DNA from: Leptospira meyeri
GTDB taxonomy: Bacteria; Spirochaetota; Leptospiria; Leptospirales; Leptospiraceae
Reading direction: 5' to 3'
Assembly (NCBI RefSeq): GCF_004368965.1
Contig: NZ_SORO01000001.1
Location: 2,884,001-2,948,000, forward strand
Length of the DNA: 64,000 nucleotides
The translations under genes and the position numbers were made by a program. Position 1 is the first letter of the stretch, and every line of letters starts with the position of its first letter. The notes under the pieces were generated by a model that did no database searches, had not been told where the DNA came from, and saw only the letters and a list, made by a program, of their open reading frames with translations. Shown here in pieces: positions 26,703 through 34,319 of the stretch.

Positions 26703-27836
26703 TTAAGCAGCGTGGTAGAGGATACTTTCTTCCAAAGATTTGTAAGCAGCCTTGATCCAAGTATCAAATTTGATTTCAGGAGTGGATTGTTTCGAGAAAC
26801 CGAGAGCTACTTCTGATGGATACCCTAGAATATCAAGTTCTTCGATGAACTGTTTAAAAAATTCAGAAAAATCATCGAGTTTGTCATTGGAAATGATACT
26901 TGCATATAAATGGTCTTCCAATTGATACAAACCTAAACCAAGGACCGCATTCTGTTTTCCGAGAATGTTCAATCCAATGGCAATTTCTGATTGGAAGTTC
27001 GTATCAATGAATTTAAAAAGTATTAAAGTTACCTTTTCTTTAGATTCGTATGCTGACTTTGCCATTTGATAAAAGTGAGATACATTAAATAGTTTTGTGA
27101 TAGGATGTTTGGTTACTTTTGTATATTCTCTTTTGGTCATTATCTTTTCAGATATGATGTTTGACTTTTCCCAAAAGGATTGTATATCCGATTCGTTCCA
27201 AGATTCTTTTGTAGAAAAACATAAAAAACCAAATAAATGTGCATTCATTGTAAGAGGAATGTATAACTTCCGTTTGTCGAAAGAAATAGCAGGAAGTAAG
27301 TCTTTGATTCTTCCTTCTTCATATTCTTCCCATTCTACAGGATTGTCATCGGTTTCCACCATCATCCCCGTTTTTTGCCAATAACATTCCTTAAACTCTT
27401 TTTCATCATAATAAAAATATTGGATTGAGGTAAGTTTCTCCGTAAAAAACGGAAAAGGAAAGTCTTTTACCGTTTCCGAAAATACGGCCCTTGTTTCTGA
27501 ATGAATTGATTCTCTTGCAAGTAAAACAGGATCTTTTTTCCAAAGAATATCTTTTGGTTTTGGTTCCGCGTTAGAGGGTTCGATTGGCAAAGCAGATTCG
27601 GTATCAAAAACAATATCTGGTTTTGTTTTTGTTTCTAATAGCACACTTGCATCTGCATTGGAATGAGATAAATCAGAATAGGAATCCTGTTTTTGGAAAT
27701 CCAAACTATATAGAAAGAGTGTGAGTAGTAAACAGGAAACGGTGAGCAGGGTGAAACTCACCCAGGAGAAATAAAAAGTATATTGAAGGATGACACCAAT
27801 GATAAAAAAAATTGTGGGAATTGTATATCGTTTCAT
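26703..27836 (-). CDS. Membrane protein with GAF-like and degenerate GGDEF-like domains
   Basis: A 377-residue protein with two TM helices at the N-terminus (about 5-22 and 26-45) and an acidic low-complexity linker (about 50-105). A GAF-like domain (about 110-235) follows, and the C-terminal region (about 245-375) is reminiscent of GGDEF domains: it opens HPITKLFNVSHFYQMA, like the usual D-LTxLxNRRxF, but the GG(D/E)EF site reads YQLEDHLY. It should therefore not make c-di-GMP; it may bind nucleotide or only dimerise. It heads the operon with cheX, a hydrolase and a FapA-like gene. The 77-bp gap to the divergent methyltransferase contains a palindrome. Domain calls are tentative; the topology is clear. 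Confidence 0.65.
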   Translation of the reverse strand: MKRYTIPTIFFIIGVILQYTFYFSWVSFTLLTVSCLLLTLFLYSLDFQKQDSYSDLSHSNADASVLLETKTKPDIVFDTESALPIEPSNAEPKPKDILWKKDPVLLARESIHSETRAVFSETVKDFPFPFFTEKLTSIQYFYYDEKEFKECYWQKTGMMVETDDNPVEWEEYEEGRIKDLLPAISFDKRKLYIPLTMNAHLFGFLCFSTKESWNESDIQSFWEKSNIISEKIMTKREYTKVTKHPITKLFNVSHFYQMAKSAYESKEKVTLILFKFIDTNFQSEIAIGLNILGKQNAVLGLGLYQLEDHLYASIISNDKLDDFSEFFKQFIEELDILGYPSEVALGFSKQSTPEIKFDTWIKAAYKSLEESILYHAA

Positions 27837-27846
27837 CGTTACTTAG

Positions 27847-27865
27847 CCGTTACTCAATATAACGG
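27847..27865. promoter_or_regulatory. Palindrome in divergent promoter region
   Basis: CCGTTA (27847-27852) and TAACGG (27860-27865) are perfect inverted repeats 7 nt apart. They lie midway between the divergent starts at 27836 and 27914, so this is a candidate operator for one or both genes. No transcription-factor family can be assigned. Confidence 0.4.
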
Positions 27866-27913
27866 GTAAAATGGGGATTCGCTGTACTGATTTTCCCTTT
27901 CCGCTAGGGGCAA

Positions 27914-28654
27914 ATGAAACTCTATTCCGAATTGGCCGAATACTATTTTACCATTGAAGAAGCTAGCCGTAAGTTTTCGGAAGAAATCCTTTTCCTACGA
28001 GATACATTTAAGCGACATAAAATACATACTGTTTTGGATATCGGTTGTGGGACAGGGGAACATATCAAGGAACTCCAAGGAATGGGTTTCAAACCACTCG
28101 GAGTGGACGGTTCTCCAAGGATGTTGGAGATTGCCAAGGCTCGGTTTCCCCATTGCCAATTTGAACTTGGAAAAATGGAAGCCTATGTCGCAAAACAACC
28201 TGTAGATGCAGTGATTTGTTTGTATGGAACCTTCAATTATCTCATTAACGATGATTTGGTTCAAAATTTCCTACGTAATTGTTATAAAAATTTGAAACAG
28301 GCTGGGCTGTTGGTTTTGGAAATTTGGAATGCCGATCCCATCCATCGGATCAAAAGAAAACCCATCACAACAGTGAGTAACGTGCGCCAAGGGGCGACAT
28401 CCATTCGTAGGAATCGAGGTTTTCGATTAACAAGAGCAGATGATGTTGCCATTGTAGAAGTGAATTATGTGTATAATCTAAATCAGAAGGATTTAAAAGA
28501 CAAACATACAATGCGTGTCTTTCATTTTCCGCAAGTTCGAAATTTCTTAGACGATAATAAGTTTGATGTTCTACATGTTTATAGCAACTACGACGGTGAA
28601 AAATATATAAAAACCGGCGCAAGGATGCTCATCGTAGCCAAAAAGAGGTCTTGA
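27914..28654 (+). CDS. Class I SAM-dependent methyltransferase
   Basis: A 246-residue methyltransferase with motif I VLDIGCGTGEH (about residues 40-50), the acidic end of strand 2 in GVDGSPRMLEIA, and motif IV VICLYGTFNYL. The overall shape resembles small-molecule or ubiquinone/biotin-type methyltransferases, and the C-terminal beta sheet (VEVNYVYNLN to YDGEKYI) would cover the substrate. Nothing in the sequence identifies the acceptor. It stands alone on the plus strand, 31 bp before a lipoamide dehydrogenase with its own possible promoter. Confidence 0.88.
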   Translation: MKLYSELAEYYFTIEEASRKFSEEILFLRDTFKRHKIHTVLDIGCGTGEHIKELQGMGFKPLGVDGSPRMLEIAKARFPHCQFELGKMEAYVAKQPVDAVICLYGTFNYLINDDLVQNFLRNCYKNLKQAGLLVLEIWNADPIHRIKRKPITTVSNVRQGATSIRRNRGFRLTRADDVAIVEVNYVYNLNQKDLKDKHTMRVFHFPQVRNFLDDNKFDVLHVYSNYDGEKYIKTGARMLIVAKKRS

Positions 28655-28679
28655 CTTTCCTTTTTTCGTACGGTATCCC
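28651..28679 (+). promoter_or_regulatory. Possible sigma70-type promoter of lpdA
   Basis: TTGACT (28651-28656), a 17-bp spacer and TATCCC (28674-28679) lie upstream of the lpdA start at 28698. The -35 is close to consensus, the -10 is poor. The -35 overlaps the stop codon of the methyltransferase gene. Confidence 0.35.
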
Positions 28680-28697
28680 AATCTATTGGGAGAACCT

Positions 28698-30125
28698 ATG
28701 TCTAGTCCAAACCATTTCCAAGTCATCGTTATTGGAGGAGGGCCCGGCGGTTATGTCGCTGCCATCCGTGCTGCACAATTAGGATTACAAACTTGTATTG
28801 TGGAACGTGAAAAACTCGGCGGAGTTTGTTTGAACTGGGGTTGTATTCCCACCAAAGCTTTGTTAGAAAGTGCTCATGTTTTGGAACATTTAAAACATGC
28901 AGCCAGTTTCGGTTTGTCTTGTGAAAATATCAAGGCAGATTTTGATGCTGTGATCAAACGTTCTCGTTCTGTGGCAGACCAAATGGCCAAAGGTGTTGAG
29001 TTTCTCATGAAGAAAAACAAAATTACCGTGGTGAATGGTGAGGCAAGTTTCCAAAATTCCAAAACCATCCAGGTTAGGCCGAGTGCAGGAGAACCTTCCA
29101 CTTTTACTGCCGATTTTTTTATATTAGCGGTGGGTGCAAAAAACAAAGCTCTCCCATTTTTACCTTTTGACGGAAAACGCGTGTTATCTGCTAGGGATGC
29201 AATGATCGAACCGAAAGTCATTACAAACCTTGCCATCATTGGGGCTGGTGCGATTGGCGTGGAGTTTGCCGATTTTTATGCAATTATGGGATCTAAGGTC
29301 ACAATCATTGAATTTCAAGACCATTTACTTCCCAATGAAGATTTGGAAATTTCGGGAGTTTTGGAAAGAAGTTTTAAAAAGCGCGGGATAGAGCAGTATT
29401 TGAGTTTTGGTGTGGAAAGTGCATCCGTTACTGATGCGGGAGTAGAACTTACCTTACAAGATCGTAAATCGGCAAAAAAAGAAAAATTGAACTTTGATAA
29501 GGTGATTGTTGGGGTGGGAATTACACCTAACACTAACAATATTGGTTTAGATGAAATTGGAATCAAATTAAAAAATGGATTTGTGGATTTTGTTGGAAAC
29601 TACCGTTCGACTGTGGATCATATCTATGCCATTGGGGATTGTATTGTTACACCAGCTCTTGCCCATGTGGCCAGTGCCGAAGGAATCCGTGCGGCAGAGG
29701 ATATTTCTGTGCGACTAGGGAACCCACACCATTTACAAATTTCAAGACTCAATTATTCCTACATACCTGGATGTACCTATTGCCACCCAGAAGTAGCAAG
29801 TGTTGGACTTACAGAAGAAAAAGCCAAAGCACAAGGTTATGAAGTCACTGTTGGAAAATTTCCGTTCACTGCCAGTGGTCGTGCCCAAGCCCAAGGGGAC
29901 ACAACGGGAATGGTTAAAATTGTTTCTGATAAAAAACATGGGGAAATTTTGGGTGCGCATATCATTGGGAATGGAGCAACAGAAATGATCGCAGAATTAA
30001 CGCTAGGTGCCAATATGGAAATTACTGTTCGGGAGCTTGCAAACACCATTCATGCCCATCCTACTTTGTCAGAAGGAATTATGGAAAGTGCGGCGGCGGT
30101 ATTAGGAGAGGCGATTAATATATAG
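28698..30125 (+). CDS. lpdA: Dihydrolipoyl dehydrogenase
   Basis: A 475-residue FAD-dependent disulfide oxidoreductase, the E3 subunit of 2-oxoacid dehydrogenase complexes or the L protein of glycine cleavage. FAD-binding GGGPGGYVAA is at the N-terminus, and the redox disulfide is Cys44/Cys49 in GGVCLNWGCIPTK. NAD-binding GAGAIGVEF follows, then YAIGDC, and the C-terminal active-site His/Glu in HAHPTLSE. ATG 28698 has GGGAG 6 nt upstream and is preferred to TTG 28686. E1 and E2 genes are not adjacent, so its partner complex cannot be told. Identity among pyridine-nucleotide oxidoreductases is well supported by the HPTLSE motif. Confidence 0.95.
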   Translation: MSSPNHFQVIVIGGGPGGYVAAIRAAQLGLQTCIVEREKLGGVCLNWGCIPTKALLESAHVLEHLKHAASFGLSCENIKADFDAVIKRSRSVADQMAKGVEFLMKKNKITVVNGEASFQNSKTIQVRPSAGEPSTFTADFFILAVGAKNKALPFLPFDGKRVLSARDAMIEPKVITNLAIIGAGAIGVEFADFYAIMGSKVTIIEFQDHLLPNEDLEISGVLERSFKKRGIEQYLSFGVESASVTDAGVELTLQDRKSAKKEKLNFDKVIVGVGITPNTNNIGLDEIGIKLKNGFVDFVGNYRSTVDHIYAIGDCIVTPALAHVASAEGIRAAEDISVRLGNPHHLQISRLNYSYIPGCTYCHPEVASVGLTEEKAKAQGYEVTVGKFPFTASGRAQAQGDTTGMVKIVSDKKHGEILGAHIIGNGATEMIAELTLGANMEITVRELANTIHAHPTLSEGIMESAAAVLGEAINI

Positions 30126-30170
30126 AGGGAAAGAAAATATAGTTCATTATGGGAAAGGTTACTGTGATTG

Positions 30171-30383
30171 ATGAAGCAATATAAATCCTGTATAGGAGTT
30201 TCTGAATTATCAAATTGGAAATTCTATTATAAGGAAACTTCAAATGGCATTTATCACTTTTTGGGATTACGAAATTCAGGAAATGAAGTTTCTTGCTATG
30301 GAGAAGGTTACGATGAAGTTCTTTCGAAATGTATCGAATTTTCAAAGGTAATGGAAAGGAAAATACAAAATCAATCATTCTAA
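30171..30383 (+). CDS. Small hypothetical protein
   Basis: A 70-residue predicted protein of no recognised family, with three cysteines and mixed alpha/beta character (NWKFYYKETSNGIYHFLG). ATG 30171 is preceded by an immediately adjacent TTG and a distant AAAGG. Base composition is more AT-rich than the flanking housekeeping genes. It lies in a short islet together with another orphan ORF, a frameshifted gene and a hairpin repeat, so it may be acquired or decaying. Coding status is uncertain. Confidence 0.45.
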   Translation: MKQYKSCIGVSELSNWKFYYKETSNGIYHFLGLRNSGNEVSCYGEGYDEVLSKCIEFSKVMERKIQNQSF

Positions 30384-30424
30384 TCCTTATAATCAAATTG
30401 TTAGATGAGATTCATTTTAATTAA

Positions 30425-30751
30425 ATGAGATATGTAAATTCTAGACCAAAAGAAATTGAATTCCAGAAATTAATTCGTAAGAAATTGGCAAAAGATTTAC
30501 TTTCATTCGGATACAAAATTATTTATGACAATAATAAATTAAAACTATCTGATGATAGAAGTTGGGTATTCAAAATAGTCTTCAAAGGTAATGACACCAT
30601 AGAAATTTTTAATGACGACTGGCGCGATTACACTGAGTTCTTTCGTATTAAAATAAATAATTTGGAGCAAAAATTTATTCGCATTTCGAAGGATAGTGAT
30701 TTGAGTGAAGAACTCGAAAAACTGAAAAATCTAATATCAGACAATTCTTAA
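30425..30751 (+). CDS. Small hypothetical protein
   Basis: A 108-residue predicted protein, basic at the N-terminus (RKKLAKDLLSFGYKIIY) with beta strands in the middle (WVFKIVFKGNDTIEIF) and a helical acidic C-terminus. I recognise no family. It has no signal peptide or TM segment and only a poor RBS. Its context is the same AT-rich islet as the 70-residue ORF 41 bp upstream. Codon pattern and length make it more credible than its neighbour, but no function can be proposed. Confidence 0.5.
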   Translation: MRYVNSRPKEIEFQKLIRKKLAKDLLSFGYKIIYDNNKLKLSDDRSWVFKIVFKGNDTIEIFNDDWRDYTEFFRIKINNLEQKFIRISKDSDLSEELEKLKNLISDNS

Positions 30752-30775
30752 TCTGCATTGTAATATACATAATAT

Positions 30776-31059
30776 TTGAGAATTAAACTAATTGTTCTGT
30801 TTTGTGCGCCACTCCTCTTGCTTGTTCAAACGTTCTTACAGTTCTCAACATTTGCTTGGGAACACGTAAATGTTGAAATAAAATTGGAAAAGCTCTGCAA
30901 AAAAATACAAATCTTTCTAAAGACTCAATTGTATATGTTTTTCAAATTGTAACTCTAGATAGAGAAAGATGCATCCATAAGGCATCAGAAATCAAAAACA
31001 AGAATATGAAGAAAGTAGAAGACGGGATCAAGTTAGTTTTTTCTTTGGATCATAGGTAA
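30776..31059 (+). pseudogene. Frameshifted gene for a small secreted protein
   Basis: In one frame, TTG 30776 starts a basic n-region and strong hydrophobic core (MRIKLIVLFCAPLLLLV) with a plausible signal-peptidase site after FSTFA, then stops at 30919. In the next frame, open from 30877 to a TAA at 31057-31059, the translation continues as protein-like sequence (ALQKNTNLSKDSIVYVFQ, then IVTLDRERCIHK). That second frame has no start codon of its own at its beginning. A single-base indel near 30870-30885, in an A-rich run, would join the two into a protein of about 93 residues with an export signal. It is either a genuine pseudogene or a sequencing error. No family is recognised. Confidence 0.5.
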
Positions 31060-31084
31060 TACACATAACAGCAGTCTAACCAGA

Positions 31085-31155
31085 ATCCCCAGCGCCAGCG
31101 ATAGTAGCGGAAATCCTTTCGCAGGAGCGAAAGATTGGAGCGTATAGCGCGGTCG
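31085..31155. repeat. GC-rich hairpin element, probable dispersed repeat
   Basis: This stretch is distinctly richer in GCG/AGCG motifs than its surroundings. Its centre is a perfect hairpin, CTTTCGC (31116-31122) and GCGAAAG (31127-31133) with an AGGA loop. The flanking arms AGCGATAGTAGCGG and GGAGCGTATAGCGC are imperfectly complementary. Similar AGCGATAGxxGCGGAAATCC...GGAGCG...TAGCGCGG elements are familiar to me as intergenic dispersed palindromes in some bacteria, but copy number here cannot be tested. A small inverted repeat (TTAGG 31163-31167, CCTAA 31178-31182) follows. Confidence 0.5.
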
Positions 31156-31223
31156 GTTTCACTTAGGAGTTTTGTCACCTAACCAATTCGATGCGCCCAT
31201 CGCTTCTCTCTTTGAAACCTATC

Positions 31224-32069
31224 TCAATTTTCTTTTATCTCCAAACATCTTTTCATCCAATTCCAAGTTTCTTTCGGCCTTTCAAATGGAAAAAAATGTG
31301 TAAATCCTGGAAAGATTGTAACATCGGACTTGGGATTTACTTTTGCGAGAAGGTTGGCATACTTAGGGCTACAGACTTCGAATTTTTCTGGAATGGCGAT
31401 ATGGTTTTCTGTTTTGATACCGTAAAAGTTTTTGAAAACGTGAAAGTGTGCGTGGCCAAAGATCCTTGCTTCCACTCTTGGATCACAACAAAGTTTGACT
31501 TCTGCTTCATGGCCAGTATTTACAAAACATGAGTTGAGATAATCTTCGAAGATAGAAGGTTCAAAGTTGGCAAAGGCCGGAAATTTTCGAAAAGACCGCC
31601 TAACAAGCTCTATGGATTTAAAATGAGTTCTTCTTTTTTTTGCACCCTTTGCCAAAGGGTTTTCTAAAAATTTAGAAAGGAGGATGAGTTTCCAACCTAA
31701 GATGACGGGGTCCATGACTAATACTTTTTCAAAACGGGAAGGTTCTTTGGCTGCCGCTAAAAGAGATGAGGCTCCACCTAAAGAGTGTCCGATGATACTT
31801 GTTTTGTTAATGGATTCAAAATTGAGAAGTGCAAGGATTTGATCTCGAAACACATTCCAATTATTAAATTTTAAACTAAACTCAGAACGTCCATGACCCA
31901 AAAAGTCAGGAGCAATGACTCTGTAATGTTTTGATAATAAATTAAAATAATACTGGTAACATCCGGCACTATAACCATTGGCATGACAGAAAACGAGAAC
32001 GGGACCCGGAGTTTCCGAATCTAAGTAGGCACATTCCCAGTTTCTGAACCGAAAGGATTTTTGTTTCAT
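31224..32069 (-). CDS. Alpha/beta hydrolase
   Basis: A 281-residue alpha/beta hydrolase of the classical lipase/esterase/epoxide-hydrolase type. The oxyanion hole region is FCHANGYSAG, followed by APDFLGHGRS. The nucleophile elbow is GHSLGG and the catalytic His is probably in FPGFTHFFPFERP near the C-terminus. The HxNGY and DxxGHGxS pattern resembles small-molecule ester or thioester hydrolases. ATG 32069 begins the family-like region; a TTG at 32123 would overlap the divergent SMR-like gene and adds a low-quality extension. The function is otherwise unspecified. Confidence 0.85.
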   Translation of the reverse strand: MKQKSFRFRNWECAYLDSETPGPVLVFCHANGYSAGCYQYYFNLLSKHYRVIAPDFLGHGRSEFSLKFNNWNVFRDQILALLNFESINKTSIIGHSLGGASSLLAAAKEPSRFEKVLVMDPVILGWKLILLSKFLENPLAKGAKKRRTHFKSIELVRRSFRKFPAFANFEPSIFEDYLNSCFVNTGHEAEVKLCCDPRVEARIFGHAHFHVFKNFYGIKTENHIAIPEKFEVCSPKYANLLAKVNPKSDVTIFPGFTHFFPFERPKETWNWMKRCLEIKEN

Positions 32070-32117
32070 TTTTCTATTTGACCCTTCCCGATTTAGATCG
32101 GATTTTGTCTCTATCCC

Positions 32118-32507
32118 ATGCAATTCCAGGTCATCCTCTTCTTCTGTATAGCCGTATTCTTTAATGCATTGGCTAATATTTTAATCAAATCCTCATCCTT
32201 ACAAGACCAAACAAAAACATTGTCAGGTGGTCTTTGGGAAACAATCTTTACGGTGTTTAATCCTTATTTTATCGGTGGACTCGCCAGTTTTGGTTTAGCC
32301 TTACTTGGGTATCGATATGTTTTGGGGAAGGGGTTGAAACTCTCACTTGCTTATCCAGTATTCACTTCCAGTGGTTTTATCATTGTCCTCATTGCCTCTT
32401 CTCTTTTTTTTAAAGAGCGGTTGAATCTGACACAATGGTTGGGGATTGCATTTATATTGATCGGTGTTTGGCTTACCGCCTTGCAGATGTTTGATGTTAA
32501 ATCTTGA
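32118..32507 (+). CDS. SMR/EamA-like four-TM membrane protein
   Basis: A 129-residue protein with four hydrophobic helices (about 4-22, 50-66, 74-95 and 103-122), resembling small multidrug-resistance or single-repeat EamA transporters. SLAYPVFTSSGFIIVLIAS and the terminal WLGIAFILIGVWL are typical of the fold. The EmrE-type Glu14 is not obvious in TM1 (FFCIAVFFNALANILIK), so drug/proton antiport is not assured; such proteins also flip polyprenyl-linked sugars. It overlaps the sulfatase-like gene by 4 bp (TTGA), suggesting a joint role at the envelope. Confidence 0.75.
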   Translation: MQFQVILFFCIAVFFNALANILIKSSSLQDQTKTLSGGLWETIFTVFNPYFIGGLASFGLALLGYRYVLGKGLKLSLAYPVFTSSGFIIVLIASSLFFKERLNLTQWLGIAFILIGVWLTALQMFDVKS

Positions 32508-34303
32508 AACCTAAATCCAATTCTAACAAACGAATATTTTTACTATTTTTCTTTCCCTTTCTTTTCATTTTTCTTTGTAAAAAATCGGATCCGGGACTTG
32601 GTTCGGGGTCTGACTCTATTGCTTTAAAACCTCGTCCCAATGTTCTTTGGATTGTGATTGATTCCCTTCGGGGAGATATCATTGGTCGCTATGGCGTTAC
32701 ACCTAACTTAGATTTGTTCAAAGAAAATGCCATTACCTTCCAATACCATTTAGTAAACGCAGCTTGGACAAGACCATCGACATTAGTATTTTTCACTGGT
32801 AAGTATGCTTCTGCCAACCCTGTTAATTTTTGGGACTATCCAACTACCAGGTCAGAAGTAGAAGCATTTTATCGGACTGAAAAATACCCATTGCCTAAAC
32901 TACTCAAAGAAAATTCCTTTGGTACATATATGGTCGGGAACAACCCTTTTTTAACAGATAAATTTGGACTTGGGGTAGATGTCGGCTTTGATTTGTTATA
33001 CGATTTTTCCAATTATAACGAAGATACAAAAAAAATTACAAAAAAAACTTTTGAAGTATTGAAAGAAATTTCATCCGATAAAAAACCTTTTTTCCTGTTT
33101 TTAAATTATAACGATCCGCACAAACCATACACTCCACCTCCGGGATTCACAGCTCGTATTCAAACGAAAGAAGTTTTAGATGAAAAGAAAACAAACTATC
33201 TTGGAGAAGTAGCCTTTGTCGATGAGGAACTTGGAAAAGTCTTTGATGAGTTAAAAGATAAAAATCTTTGGGATAACACGATGATTCTCATCACGGCTGA
33301 CCACGGTGAGGTGATGCATTCTGCTCATGCAATTTCTCCGTTTACTGGAACCAATACATATTATGGGCATGGCCAGGATTTGTTTTTGGAAAATATCCAT
33401 GTTCCGCTTCTAGTTAAGTTACCAAACGAAACCAAAAAACAATCTATAAGTGCAATGACAAGGTCGATTGATTTATATCCAACGATTTTGGATTATATTG
33501 GATTGACAGTTCCTAAATCTGTACAAGGTAAATCACTTAGATCCTTGATTGAAAATAAAGAAACCACCAAACGGACGTATTATGGAGAGACCAGATTTAC
33601 GCAAGGGTATGGGGAAGGATCCGAGTTTCTATTGCAAAGGTCCTACCGGTTTCATGAGCTTGGAAAATTTTGGCAAGGATCTGTAGGGAGTGAATTCTAT
33701 TTATATTTGGATTCAAAAAAAGATCCCAATCAGGAAAATCCATTAAGAATTGCGAATATAGCTACGATCAAAGGTATGAAACTACAGCCGGATCTGGAAA
33801 AGAAAATCATTCGGTTTTGGAAACAAATTCGATCAATGGAACCCAAACTACCGTTATATCATCTTTCCATCCATCCAGAATCAAAGGATACAGAAATTCA
33901 AATTCGGATACCCAGTGGAACCATACGTATGGCATCCTACCCCGAGGATGTTCTTTTGGAAGAAAAAGGAAAGTTGGTACAAATCCAAACCAAACGAATG
34001 GATCCCTTTGAAATCAGTTTTGAGGTGTATCCAGATGTGAGTTCACCTGAAATTACAGTCTGGTTTTCTAAACAACAAATTCCAAAATCGGACATTTTTA
34101 CGGGTTACTTCGGAGTGAGTTTAGCATCTTGTAGGTCCAACTGTGATTTGTTATATGAAACCGGACCGAAAAGACCAGTCATCACTCCCAAAGCAAAAGT
34201 TTATTTTTGGAAAGAGGGTGGACAAAAAAAATCTTATTCTTCGAAACAAGAATTAGGAACCGATGCTTTAGAGATTTTAAAGAAACAAGGATACGTACAA
34301 TAG
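32504..34303 (+). CDS. Sulfatase-fold (alkaline phosphatase superfamily) lipoprotein
   Basis: A 599-residue exported enzyme with a hydrophobic signal and candidate lipobox ending FIFLC (Cys25). The N-terminal catalytic part shows VLWIVIDSLRGD (metal-binding Asp), the nucleophile region AAWTRPST and LITADHGEVM (metal ligands). It also has NDPHKPYTPPP. The nucleophile position carries Thr/Ser (TRPST) rather than the CxPSR needed for formylglycine, so it may be a phospho- or alkyl-transferase/hydrolase, not a sulfatase. The C-terminal 150 residues form an extra beta domain. The start is TTG 32504 in a TTGA overlap with the SMR-like gene. Superfamily firm, reaction open. Confidence 0.85.
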   Translation: MKPKSNSNKRIFLLFFFPFLFIFLCKKSDPGLGSGSDSIALKPRPNVLWIVIDSLRGDIIGRYGVTPNLDLFKENAITFQYHLVNAAWTRPSTLVFFTGKYASANPVNFWDYPTTRSEVEAFYRTEKYPLPKLLKENSFGTYMVGNNPFLTDKFGLGVDVGFDLLYDFSNYNEDTKKITKKTFEVLKEISSDKKPFFLFLNYNDPHKPYTPPPGFTARIQTKEVLDEKKTNYLGEVAFVDEELGKVFDELKDKNLWDNTMILITADHGEVMHSAHAISPFTGTNTYYGHGQDLFLENIHVPLLVKLPNETKKQSISAMTRSIDLYPTILDYIGLTVPKSVQGKSLRSLIENKETTKRTYYGETRFTQGYGEGSEFLLQRSYRFHELGKFWQGSVGSEFYLYLDSKKDPNQENPLRIANIATIKGMKLQPDLEKKIIRFWKQIRSMEPKLPLYHLSIHPESKDTEIQIRIPSGTIRMASYPEDVLLEEKGKLVQIQTKRMDPFEISFEVYPDVSSPEITVWFSKQQIPKSDIFTGYFGVSLASCRSNCDLLYETGPKRPVITPKAKVYFWKEGGQKKSYSSKQELGTDALEILKKQGYVQ

Positions 34304-34319
34304 TTGATTGTGATTTGAA

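Noticed and set aside
30752..31223. tRNA or small structured RNA gene in the gene-poor stretch
   Set aside because: The hairpin element has no cloverleaf, CCA end or T-loop consensus; the remaining sequence is better explained by a frameshifted CDS.
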